DNA from: Clostridia bacterium
GTDB lineage: Bacteria; Bacillota; Clostridia; Oscillospirales; CAG-272
Direction of reading: 5' to 3'
Assembly (NCBI GenBank): GCA_017937845.1
Contig: JAGBCV010000015.1
Location: forward strand, 1-38,785
Length of the DNA: 38,785 nucleotides
In this document: one piece after another, positions 31,527 to 38,669 of the stretch
How the letters are laid out: each line of letters starts with the position of its first letter
How positions within the stretch are numbered: the first letter of the stretch is position 1
Program-made: the position numbers and the translations under genes
Notes under the pieces: generated by a model
What the model saw: only the letters and a program-made list of their open reading frames with translations
Database searches by the model: none
What the model was told of the DNA's origin: nothing

Positions 31527-33218
31527 ATGAAATACCTTTATCCGATCGCATTGCGTTTTCATGAAAAAAACATCCGCTCACTCATGCAAAAGACCAGCCG
31601 CGACCCCAAAAATCCTTACTACGGCAAGCCCTGCATGGAAAGTGGGATTCACGAGCCGGGAAGCTCGCTCGGTCATATCTATAATTCCGTATCCCTATAT
31701 CTTTTGCCCGAAAGCAGTTTTTACAGAAGCCCAAAGCTCTTGGACTTTATCCGTTTGCTTTGCATCGGCGCAAAGGACGGCATCCACGAGGACGGCACAA
31801 ACGATCTCATCGTTTCCAATTATCATCAAGCGGATTTCTTTGCCGCGCCCTCCGCTTGCATGGCGTATAAGAATATGAACGCTATTCCCGATAAGACCGC
31901 AGAGGAAACCGAGGTCACGGAAATGATCTATGCTCTCGCAGAGCGCATCTGCAAGGGGCTTCTCGCAAGCGGATTCCATACGCCAAACCACCGCTGGGTA
32001 CATACGGCGGCTTTGTATCACGCATACCACACGCTCCGCGAAAAGGACGAGCGTTATCTGACCCTTGCGAAAAAATATTTGGCGGAAAAGATCGATATCG
32101 ACGAAAACGGCGAGTTTTCCGAACGCTCCGCGGGTATGTATAGCGCCATTTCCGACAGAGCGCTTTGCGATATCGCAAAATTCGGCAATATGCCCAAGCT
32201 TTTTGAGCACGTTAAAAAGAATCTGTTCCTCGTTCATCGATTCATCGAAAAGGAAAGCCTTATCTTTACGCAAAATTCACGCAGAAAAGACAAGGGCGAG
32301 GTCGGAAGCGATACGCTCTTTGATTTCGACCGCTATTCCGATATCTGTCTGACGGCTTACGCGAACACCCACGATCTGACGTTTTTGCAAATCCTGCAAT
32401 CCGCGCTCGATAAACGAAGCGATCTTTACTCTATCTATTCACCCATTCGTCCTTTCGTGGATTATCCCGAGCTGCGAACGCTCGAAGCGGATTTTTCCGC
32501 GCTTCCTCCGCTCGAAGAAGATTTTCACGTATTTTATCCGAAATCGAACATCGTCCGCGTCAAGGAAAAAGGCATCGTTTATTCCCTGCTTGCGAGAAAC
32601 CCCAATTTCCTGCACGTTACCGTCGGGAATATCAGCATCAGCGCACGTATGTGCTCTTCTTTCTTTGCCAAGGCGCAATTTTTGCCCGATGAGATCAAAC
32701 AGATCGGAGAAAAAGCATACCGTATGTCCTTCCACACGTGCGCAGATTACAAGCTTCCCTTCGACGTTCCGCCCGCAGGCTCTGAGGATTATTGGAGCAT
32801 GGACTATAAGAGCCGTCAAAGCATCGGCCGTTGCGATTACGGATATACCGTCGATTTCACCTTTACGGAAAACGGCTTGCAATTTCACATTTTGACACAC
32901 GGAACGGAAAACGTGCCGTTCAAGCTGGAGATCGCCGTCACCCCGGGCGTTCACGTTCGTGCGGGTAGCGCGATGACCATCGGCAATGCGGGAAACTTTC
33001 TGTGTGCCTCGGAGGGCGATATCGAGCTTTCCAACTTTGAGGGCGACCTCATGACCATCAAGGGCGCATTTGCCAAGCATTTTTATCACAAGGATATGAG
33101 AGGCAGTATTCCCTCTCCGTCGGGCAAATATCTACTGTATTTCACGGATTTTTCTCCCGTCGACCGCACCTTGGAGATCATCTGCAAGCAAAATGAACCT
33201 TGGGATTATTTTGTTTAA
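31527..33218 (+). CDS. Unknown protein, likely alpha-toroid plus beta-sandwich
   Basis: 563 residues with no signal peptide. Residues 1-310 are helical with repeated Tyr/His/Trp-rich turns (ESGIHEPGSSLGHIYNSVSL, NYHQADFFAAPSACMAYKN, TPNHRWVHTAALYHAYHTL). Residues 320-563 are beta-rich. This outline is that of (alpha/alpha)6-toroid polysaccharide lyases and heparinase II/III-like proteins. Candidate catalytic residues are in NHRWVH and ERSAGMYSAISD, but no family was identified for certain. AAAGGAG precedes ATG 31527, 27 nt after the HAD gene. It probably acts on the oligosaccharide handled by GH130. Confidence 0.85.
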   Translation: MKYLYPIALRFHEKNIRSLMQKTSRDPKNPYYGKPCMESGIHEPGSSLGHIYNSVSLYLLPESSFYRSPKLLDFIRLLCIGAKDGIHEDGTNDLIVSNYHQADFFAAPSACMAYKNMNAIPDKTAEETEVTEMIYALAERICKGLLASGFHTPNHRWVHTAALYHAYHTLREKDERYLTLAKKYLAEKIDIDENGEFSERSAGMYSAISDRALCDIAKFGNMPKLFEHVKKNLFLVHRFIEKESLIFTQNSRRKDKGEVGSDTLFDFDRYSDICLTAYANTHDLTFLQILQSALDKRSDLYSIYSPIRPFVDYPELRTLEADFSALPPLEEDFHVFYPKSNIVRVKEKGIVYSLLARNPNFLHVTVGNISISARMCSSFFAKAQFLPDEIKQIGEKAYRMSFHTCADYKLPFDVPPAGSEDYWSMDYKSRQSIGRCDYGYTVDFTFTENGLQFHILTHGTENVPFKLEIAVTPGVHVRAGSAMTIGNAGNFLCASEGDIELSNFEGDLMTIKGAFAKHFYHKDMRGSIPSPSGKYLLYFTDFSPVDRTLEIICKQNEPWDYFV

Positions 33219-33225
33219 GAATATC

Positions 33226-33254
33226 AAAGACCGACGCAAAATGCGTCGGTCTTT
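33226..33254. terminator. Bidirectional terminator
   Basis: A 13-bp perfect stem AAAGACCGACGCA / TGCGTCGGTCTTT with a 3-nt loop between converging operons. Confidence 0.92.
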
Positions 33255-33259
33255 TCGGT

Positions 33260-33760
33260 TCAATCCGCTTTCACGGCATAATATACACAGCGATGCAATT
33301 TTCCGCGGTATTCGATATCCGCTCTTTTCGCTATTCTTTGCATACCGCACTTTTCCATCACGCGGATGCTCGAAAGATTTTCGGCAAATGCGCCCGCGAT
33401 GACTTCTCGAAAGCCGCGAGAAAACAGATGCTCGATGACAGCGCCAAAGGCCTCCGTTGCATAGCCTTGGTTCTGATAGGCAGGAGCAATAACGTATCCC
33501 ATCTCGATGGCATCGTTTTCCATTTCCACATCGTTCAAAAAACCAATCAAATCCTCTCCCAAATAAACGCCCAAAACGCAATGCTTGGAGTCATGGGAAA
33601 GCGCGATTATATGGTTGGCAGTCTTGAGTCCCTGCTCCTTGGGGGAAAAATCGGGGACGAGATAGGTCTGCTTTACCGTTTCATTTGTCATGATACGAAA
33701 AATCTCTTCCGCGTCCTCCTCGGAAAAGGACTTTATGGTGAGTCGTTTCGTTTGTATCAT
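33260..33760 (-). CDS. GNAT N-acetyltransferase, RimJ/RimL type
   Basis: A 166-residue single GNAT domain: IQTKRLTIKSFSEEDAEEIF start, the acetyl-CoA loop YQNQGYATEAFGAVIEHLF (about 94-112) and GMQRIAKRADIEYRGKLHR near the end. This subgroup acetylates protein N-termini or small amines. AAGGAGA lies before ATG 33760, 11 nt after pyrF, so it is the third gene of the XRE-PRT/pyrF transcript. A link to pyrimidine metabolism is not evident. Confidence 0.92.
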   Translation of the reverse strand: MIQTKRLTIKSFSEEDAEEIFRIMTNETVKQTYLVPDFSPKEQGLKTANHIIALSHDSKHCVLGVYLGEDLIGFLNDVEMENDAIEMGYVIAPAYQNQGYATEAFGAVIEHLFSRGFREVIAGAFAENLSSIRVMEKCGMQRIAKRADIEYRGKLHRCVYYAVKAD

Positions 33761-33771
33761 ATGCTTTCTCC

Positions 33772-34680
33772 TTAATATTTCATCTTAGGATAACTTGCTT
33801 TCAACGCCGCATAGACTGCATCGCGCATCAAAATGGTCGCATCTCTTACCGTTTGCAGATACGATCCTCTCGAACCATCGAAGGATATCGCGTTTTGATA
33901 GGCGTACAGTATCCCGCGTGAGGAATTGACGACCGCGCCAAACCCGTCCTCGTTGAAGCAGGAAACGATATCTCCTGCCGAACCGCCCTGTGCGCCAAAG
34001 CCCGGAACAAGAAAGATTGCTTCCCTCATCTGCTTACGCAAACTTTTTGCTTCTTCGGGAAACGTCGCGCCGACGACCGCGCCGACGGAGGAATAACCGT
34101 ATTCACCGATATCGTCCTTTCCCATTTTTGCAACGCTTTCGGCAAGAAAATCTCTCACGGACTTTCCGTCCTTGCGCTTGGCTTCGGAAATCTCCGCAGA
34201 ACTCGGATTCGAGGTCTTGACCAAGATAAAGATGCTCTTGCCGTTCTCTTTTGCGATTTTTGCAAAGGGCGTGAGGCTATCCGTCCCCAAAAAGGGCGAA
34301 ACCGTCAGAAAATCCGCGTTGATGCTTCCCTCTTTTGCCAAATGCGCAAGCGCATACGCCCTTGCGGTATTGCCGATATCGTTTCGTTTGCTGTCGTCGA
34401 TGACGAGCAAGCCTTTTTCATGTGCATAGGCGCTGATCTCTTCAAACACGCGAAAGCCCTCCGCACCGTAGACCTCATAAAACGCCATCTGTGGCTTTAC
34501 GGCGGGGACGATATCGGCAATCGTATCGATGATATCCTTTGCCCACTGCAAAATGCTTTCCGTTTTCGTCTTGCCGTTTTGATAACAGGATGGTAGCTTG
34601 CTCCATTCGGGGTCAAGCCCGACCACGCATGGATTTTTCTTTTTTATGATGTTTTGTATCAATCTGTCTGCCGCGTTCAT
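33772..34680 (-). CDS. pyrF: Orotidine 5'-phosphate decarboxylase
   Basis: 302 residues, the longer type-2 form of OMP decarboxylase, the last step to UMP. The start CVVGLDPEW, the block VKPQMAFYEVYGAEGF, the catalytic VIDDSKRNDIGNTA (Lys with flanking Asp residues) and LVPGFGAQGGS (phosphate loop) are intact. ATG 34680 follows GGAGGGATC; an in-frame ATG 18 nt upstream lies inside the previous gene. It overlaps the TGA of the regulator-like gene as ATGA, so the two are translated together. Confidence 0.96.
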   Translation of the reverse strand: MNAADRLIQNIIKKKNPCVVGLDPEWSKLPSCYQNGKTKTESILQWAKDIIDTIADIVPAVKPQMAFYEVYGAEGFRVFEEISAYAHEKGLLVIDDSKRNDIGNTARAYALAHLAKEGSINADFLTVSPFLGTDSLTPFAKIAKENGKSIFILVKTSNPSSAEISEAKRKDGKSVRDFLAESVAKMGKDDIGEYGYSSVGAVVGATFPEEAKSLRKQMREAIFLVPGFGAQGGSAGDIVSCFNEDGFGAVVNSSRGILYAYQNAISFDGSRGSYLQTVRDATILMRDAVYAALKASYPKMKY

Positions 34681-35498
34681 ACGATCCCTCCATAGCATCT
34701 TTTGTATGCTCTCATTTTTTCAAGATAGGCGTCTCCGCCGATGACACCGTTTTCCAAAGCCAAAATGATATCGTCGATGGTCACGATGGCGTGAATCTTG
34801 ACGCCAAATTCCCGTTCGATTTCCGCGCTCGCCGTCATCGTCGTATGGTTCCCCCGCTCCATGCGGTCCACCGAAACGATAACGTGAGAAACCTTTGCCT
34901 GAAGCTCGCGCAAATTGCGTTTCAAGGTACTGCCCGAGGTCAGCGTATCCTTGATAATCGTGATATCGTCGCCATTTTCCATGCGTTTGCCGACGGTCTG
35001 CTCCAAGGAATAATGGATATCCATGCCATAGCGCTCAAAAAGCGTCATACCCGTCGAAATGACGATGGGTATCTCGCCCGCGCCGTTTCCGACAAGCAAA
35101 TTGGATCGTATCATATGCTCACGCATACATTCCGCATAAAAATTTCCGAGCTTTGCGATCTGACTTGCCGATTGATACCTTGCCGTATCGATATAATACG
35201 GCGAGATACGTCCGCTTTGCAACGTAAACTCCCCAAAACGCAGAACACCGTTATCTGCCATAAAACGAATAAAGCGCTCCTTGTAATTCAGCGCATCCAA
35301 ACGATATCCGAAAAGCTCGTCCATCGTAATGCCGAAAAGCCTTGCGATGATGGGCAGCATGGCAACATCGGGAACGGAAAGATGATTTTCCCATTTGCTG
35401 ACGGATTGCGAAGAAACCTGCAAGATCTCCGCAAGCTCTTCTTGCGTCATATTTTTGTTTTTTCGTAACGTCCGTATGGTATCTCCGATATGTTTCAT
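34677..35498 (-). CDS. XRE domain fused to degenerate orotate phosphoribosyltransferase
   Basis: 273 residues. Residues 1-66 form an XRE DNA-binding domain (TQEELAEILQVSSQSVSKWE). Residues 70-273 align with PyrE: VLRFGEFTLQSGRISPYY (85-102) and SVDRMERG (209-216) match E. coli PyrE closely. The catalytic loop with the KDHGEGG region is missing, reduced to QTVGKRMENG, and the PRPP motif reads IIKDTLTSGS (181-190) with Lys at 183 in place of the first acidic residue. It therefore probably binds ligand but does not catalyse, like B. subtilis PurR, which also joins a DNA-binding domain to a PRT domain. The overlap with pyrF points to pyrimidine control. AAAGGGG precedes ATG 35498. Confidence 0.9.
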   Translation of the reverse strand: MKHIGDTIRTLRKNKNMTQEELAEILQVSSQSVSKWENHLSVPDVAMLPIIARLFGITMDELFGYRLDALNYKERFIRFMADNGVLRFGEFTLQSGRISPYYIDTARYQSASQIAKLGNFYAECMREHMIRSNLLVGNGAGEIPIVISTGMTLFERYGMDIHYSLEQTVGKRMENGDDITIIKDTLTSGSTLKRNLRELQAKVSHVIVSVDRMERGNHTTMTASAEIEREFGVKIHAIVTIDDIILALENGVIGGDAYLEKMRAYKRCYGGIV

Positions 35499-35574
35499 TC
35501 TGTACGCCCCTTTCCGTATTCATTCGCGTTGTTCGATGATCTTAGATTCCAAACATCTCCGCGTGGTCATCCTA

Positions 35575-35660
35575 AGCGAAACACCGTCCTGATCTACTTC
35601 GGGCTTCGCCCTGCGCTCAGAATGACGGGACGGTGTGCAGTCGAATGGATCTCACGGACG
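35575..35660. repeat. REP-like palindromic repeat, copy 2
   Basis: GTCATCCTAAGCG and CTCAGAATGAC near the ends, central TTCGGGCTTCGCCCT, and tail TCGAATGGATCTC as in copy 1. ACACCGTCC pairs with GGACGGTGT. It lies in the untranslated leader of the XRE-PRT transcript. Confidence 0.8.
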
Positions 35661-35774
35661 GAGCATTTCATTTTTTAAGGTTATCGAACAAGTCTATTAT
35701 ACAACGCGCCGATTGCAATCGCCATACATTCAAGGTTGTATTTTTCGCAACTCTCAGTTGAATCTTATAATGTT

Positions 35775-35803
35775 ATCATATCATTTCCCATCTTCTTTGT
35801 CAA
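35775..35803 (-). promoter_or_regulatory. Promoter for XRE-PRT/pyrF operon
   Basis: TTGACA, 17 nt, TATGAT. It implies a leader of about 270 nt holding repeat copy 2. ATACA/TGTAT arms at 35724-35741 could be an operator; nothing else is evident in the 35499-35904 gap apart from this, the repeat and the divergent promoter. Confidence 0.75.
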
Positions 35804-35831
35804 TCGAAAAGAAAAAATCGAAGAATAGTTA

Positions 35832-35860
35832 TTGACATATGCCAAAAACTATGCTATACT
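35832..35860 (+). promoter_or_regulatory. Promoter for DUF134 operon, with paired sites
   Basis: TTGACA, 17 nt, TATACT. GACATATGCC (35834-35843) overlaps the -35 box, and a perfect palindrome GGCATATGCC lies at 35873-35882 in the start region, so both may be operator copies. Confidence 0.8.
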
Positions 35861-35904
35861 ATCCTCATAAACGGCATATGCCACATTCAAAGAAAGGATG
35901 ACCC

Positions 35905-36246
35905 ATGCCAAGACCAAAAAAATGCAGAAAAGTTTGTTCGATGCCACGCGCAACGGTATTTTCACCCAATCGAGATGACCCCGAATACGTCATTTTGACG
36001 GTAGATGAATATGAAAGCATTCGTCTGATCGACAAGCAGGGCTTTTCCCAAGAGGAATGTGCCGCCTACATGCAGGTAGCGCGTACCACCGCACAGCAAA
36101 TCTACAATTCCGCAAGATATAAGATTGCGACCGCACTCGTCAGCGGCAGCGGTATCCGCATCGAGGGCGGAGATTATCGTCTTTGCGACGGAAAAGAACA
36201 ACACTGCGCCTGTGGCGGTTGTCAGCATCATTGCAAAAGAGGATAA
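35905..36246 (+). CDS. DUF134 putative DNA-binding protein
   Basis: A 113-residue DUF134 protein. MPRPKKCRKVCSMPRATVFSP is the usual family start, followed by a sigma-region-4-like helix-turn-helix (LTVDEYESIRLIDKQGFSQE and ECAAYMQVARTTAQQIYNSA). The C-terminus is Cys/His-rich (CACGGCQHHCKRG) and may bind metal. The family is thought to be regulatory. AAAGGATG lies before ATG 35905. It is first in an operon with an MBL-fold protein and a NifX-like protein, and the palindromes in its promoter suggest self-control. Confidence 0.92.
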   Translation: MPRPKKCRKVCSMPRATVFSPNRDDPEYVILTVDEYESIRLIDKQGFSQEECAAYMQVARTTAQQIYNSARYKIATALVSGSGIRIEGGDYRLCDGKEQHCACGGCQHHCKRG

Positions 36247-36249
36247 GAT

Positions 36250-37026
36250 ATGAAAATTACCGCGCTTCTTGAAAATACGACCACACGCCCCGAGATGAAG
36301 ACCGAGCATGGTCTTTCCCTTTTCATCGAAACTGAAAAGAACCGTATTCTTTTCGATATGGGGCAGACATCACTTTTTGCCGAAAACGCGCAAGCGCTCG
36401 GCGTTGACCTTTCCTCGGTCGATATCGCCGTTCTTTCTCACGGGCATTACGACCACGGCGGCGGACTTTCGACTTTTTTGCAAATCAATGACCGCGCTCC
36501 CGTCTATATGAGTCCATATGCGTTTTTGCCGCACTATAATGGTGTCCGAAAATATATCGGCTTGGATACGTCTTTACAAGACCATTCGCGTATCGTTTTC
36601 ACAAAAGACGAAACCAGGCTCGACGAGGGGCTTACTCTTTTTTCTTGCAATCAGAACACAAAAGCGCACGATTTGGGTAGCTTTGGTCTGACCGAAAAAA
36701 CGGAAAACGGATTTGTTCCCGATGATTTCCGTCATGAGATCTATCTCTTGATAGAAGAAAACGGCAAACGCATCTTGTTCAGCGGTTGCTCTCATAAGGG
36801 AATTTTGGATATCGCGGAATGGTTTGCTCCCGACGTTTTGATTGGCGGATTCCATTTTTCCAAATTGCCTCTTGACGATACGCTCACCGCATACGCGAAG
36901 CACCTTGACCGTTTTGAAACGGATTTTTACACCTGTCATTGTACGGGAACGGAACAATATGCTTTTATGAAGCAATCCATGAATCGTTTACATTACCTGT
37001 CCACAGGACAGAGTATCCACATATAA
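36250..37026 (+). CDS. MBL-fold metallohydrolase
   Basis: 258 residues of metallo-beta-lactamase fold. The metal motif is LSHGHYDHGGG with H64, H66, D68 and H69; further ligand candidates are SGCSHKG and CHCTG near the end. The layout matches the subgroup annotated as 7,8-dihydropterin-6-yl-methyl-4-(beta-D-ribofuranosyl)aminobenzene 5'-phosphate synthase-like proteins, whose real activity is mostly untested. It begins three nucleotides after the DUF134 stop. Confidence 0.92.
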   Translation: MKITALLENTTTRPEMKTEHGLSLFIETEKNRILFDMGQTSLFAENAQALGVDLSSVDIAVLSHGHYDHGGGLSTFLQINDRAPVYMSPYAFLPHYNGVRKYIGLDTSLQDHSRIVFTKDETRLDEGLTLFSCNQNTKAHDLGSFGLTEKTENGFVPDDFRHEIYLLIEENGKRILFSGCSHKGILDIAEWFAPDVLIGGFHFSKLPLDDTLTAYAKHLDRFETDFYTCHCTGTEQYAFMKQSMNRLHYLSTGQSIHI

Positions 37027-37042
37027 AAGGAGATTTTTTATC

Positions 37043-37444
37043 ATGAAAATTGCAGTTACTTATGAAAATGAAACCATCTTTCAGCATTTCGGTCATACCG
37101 AGCAGTTCAAGGTCTATGAGATCGAAAACGGCGCTGTCGTAAACACAAAGGTTCTCGATACCAACGGCTCGGGTCATGGCGCACTCGCGGGACTTCTCGC
37201 TTCCATCGGTGCAGACGTTCTCATTTGCGGCGGCATCGGCGGCGGCGCACAGATGGCGCTCCGCGAAGCGGGCATCAAACTTTACGGCGGTGTCAGCGGA
37301 AGCTGTGATGCGGCTGTCAAGGCGTATCTTGCAGGCAACTTGGATTTCAATCCCAACGTCAAATGCAATCATCACGGCGAACATCATCACGGTGAAGGTC
37401 ACACCTGCGGCAGCCACGGTTGCGGCGGTCATAGTTGTCATTGA
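37043..37444 (+). CDS. NifX/NafY-type iron-molybdenum cofactor-binding family protein
   Basis: A 133-residue small alpha/beta protein of the dinitrogenase iron-molybdenum cofactor family: FQHFGHTEQFKVYEIENG, then LICGGIGGGAQMALREAGI and the VSGSCDAAVKAYLAG block. The last 25 residues form a His/Cys-rich tail (HHGEHHHGEGHTCGS), a likely metal-holding segment. In non-fixing anaerobes these proteins occur with DUF134 and MBL genes; no nif genes are here. AAAAGGAG lies before ATG 37043. Confidence 0.93.
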   Translation: MKIAVTYENETIFQHFGHTEQFKVYEIENGAVVNTKVLDTNGSGHGALAGLLASIGADVLICGGIGGGAQMALREAGIKLYGGVSGSCDAAVKAYLAGNLDFNPNVKCNHHGEHHHGEGHTCGSHGCGGHSCH

Positions 37445-37506
37445 TATAAAAAACGCATTGCTTTCTTTCCGTATTCTTAGTGAGAAATGAGAGGCACAAA
37501 AACTTT

Positions 37507-37537
37507 GGCAGAGGACTTGTTTTCTCTGCCTGTTTTT
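37507..37537 (+). terminator. Terminator of the DUF134 operon
   Basis: GGCAGAG / CTCTGCC stem with a 10-nt loop, then TGTTTTTG. It overlaps the next promoter. Confidence 0.75.
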
Positions 37538-37545
37538 GTTATAAT
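37517..37545 (+). promoter_or_regulatory. Promoter for methyltransferase gene
   Basis: TTGTTT, 17 nt, TATAAT. It overlaps the upstream terminator, leaving a leader of about 140 nt. Confidence 0.7.
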
Positions 37546-37551
37546 AGGAGC

Positions 37552-37691
37552 AATTAAAAGCTTCTTTCCGTGAGAGCGCCTCTGTGCGCGTGCAACCATA
37601 GGGGTGCGAGCTTTGCCCGATGCCTTTGTAATACAGGGTCAAAACCGGCGCGATAAAACAGAATGATAAATGAGAATTTGTAGGTAAGTTT
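37552..37691 (+). promoter_or_regulatory. Structured leader before methyltransferase gene
   Basis: GC-rich stretch in an AT-rich surround. CCTCTGTG (37579-37586) pairs with CATAGGGG (37597-37604). CCTTTGT/ACAGGG form a hairpin at 37623-37638. GCGCC (37576-37580) matches GGCGC (37647-37651). A GTG frame (37570-37656) would give a 28-residue, five-Cys peptide, but no ribosome site lies at the right spacing. It fits no riboswitch I can name. Confidence 0.45.
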
Positions 37692-38477
37692 ATGAATAGC
37701 GTGAATAAAACATTATACATCCCTTTATACGGTAAATCCTATGTCAGCAAGAAGGGATTGTTTCTTAATGATAAAAAAGCGGAAGAAATTTGGGGAACGG
37801 AAGGATTTTCTCTTAAGGGAAAATCAAAGTCCAAATGGCTTGCTTACTATATGGGAGTTCGTTCTGCCGTATTTGATGAATGGCTAAAGCAACAAATGGA
37901 AAATCTACCAGATGCGGTGGTGGTCCATATCGGTTGCGGAATGGATAGCCGAGTTATAAGAGTCGATACTGAAAGCTATAAGTGGTACGATGTGGATTTT
38001 TCAGAAGTTATTAAAGAAAGAAAACGATACTATGCCGAATCGGATAACTACAAAATGATTGCAGGAGATGCAAGAGATTGCAGATGGCTGACAACCATTA
38101 CGGAAAACAAATCCGCCATTGTTGTTATGGAAGGCGTGAGTATGTACTTGACTATTGAGGAAATGCGAAATCTGTCAGATAGTCTGTGTGCTCATTTCGA
38201 GCAGGTCGTGCTTTTGGTGGATTGCTATACTTCTTTTGCCGCCAAAATGTCGAAGCATCGGAATCCGATAAATGATGTAGGTGTAACCGAGGTTTATGGT
38301 ATAGATGATCCTCAAGCATATCAAAGTGAGAAACTTACTTATATAAAAGAACACACCATGATACCGAAAAAATACATAGACGAGTTAAAAGGATTTGAAA
38401 AGTTGGTTTTCGCAAAGCTTTATGCAGGTAGTTTTTCGAAAAAATTGTATCGTTTATTTGAATATAAAAAGCAATAA
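37692..38477 (+). CDS. SAM-dependent methyltransferase, LCM/PPM1 family
   Basis: A 261-residue class I methyltransferase of the leucine carboxyl methyltransferase-like family (Pfam LCM), whose bacterial members often modify small molecules or polyketides. Motif I is VVHIGCGMDSRV (about 74-85), the acidic end of strand 2 is WYDVDFSEV, and the post-motif VVMEGVSMYLTIEEM is characteristic of the family. Codon use is clearly more AT-rich than in the neighbours, and the gene lies beside TnpB-like debris, suggesting acquisition by transfer. The ribosome site AGGTAAG is modest. The substrate is unknown. Confidence 0.9.
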   Translation: MNSVNKTLYIPLYGKSYVSKKGLFLNDKKAEEIWGTEGFSLKGKSKSKWLAYYMGVRSAVFDEWLKQQMENLPDAVVVHIGCGMDSRVIRVDTESYKWYDVDFSEVIKERKRYYAESDNYKMIAGDARDCRWLTTITENKSAIVVMEGVSMYLTIEEMRNLSDSLCAHFEQVVLLVDCYTSFAAKMSKHRNPINDVGVTEVYGIDDPQAYQSEKLTYIKEHTMIPKKYIDELKGFEKLVFAKLYAGSFSKKLYRLFEYKKQ

Positions 38478-38498
38478 CTGTCAAATTCCAATTTATCG

Positions 38499-38545
38499 AA
38501 TAGCAAACGCCGACAGACCTTGAAAATCTGTCGGCGTTTGCTATT
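38499..38545 (+). terminator. Terminator after methyltransferase gene
   Basis: A perfect 19-bp stem (38499-38517 with 38527-38545) and a 9-nt loop, followed by TGTCT. Confidence 0.85.
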
Positions 38546-38669
38546 TGTCTACCGCGGAACAAATCTGCTCACATCGGATAGTCGTTTTTTGTTTCTAAGA
38601 ATCTGTCACTTTATCAATCACAGACAAGCCATCAAATACCGAGCGGGCACTGCGAAAAATTTTGTGTAA

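Noticed and set aside
29712..31562. 616-codon open frame on the minus strand
   Set aside because: Antisense to the GH130 and HAD genes, with no promoter or ribosome site.
34677..35498. Functional pyrE
   Set aside because: The catalytic loop is deleted and the PRPP motif is altered; only the fold and substrate loop remain.
37552..37691. T-box or known riboswitch
   Set aside because: AGGGGTGCGAGC is only loosely like a T-box core, and no terminator/antiterminator pair precedes the gene.
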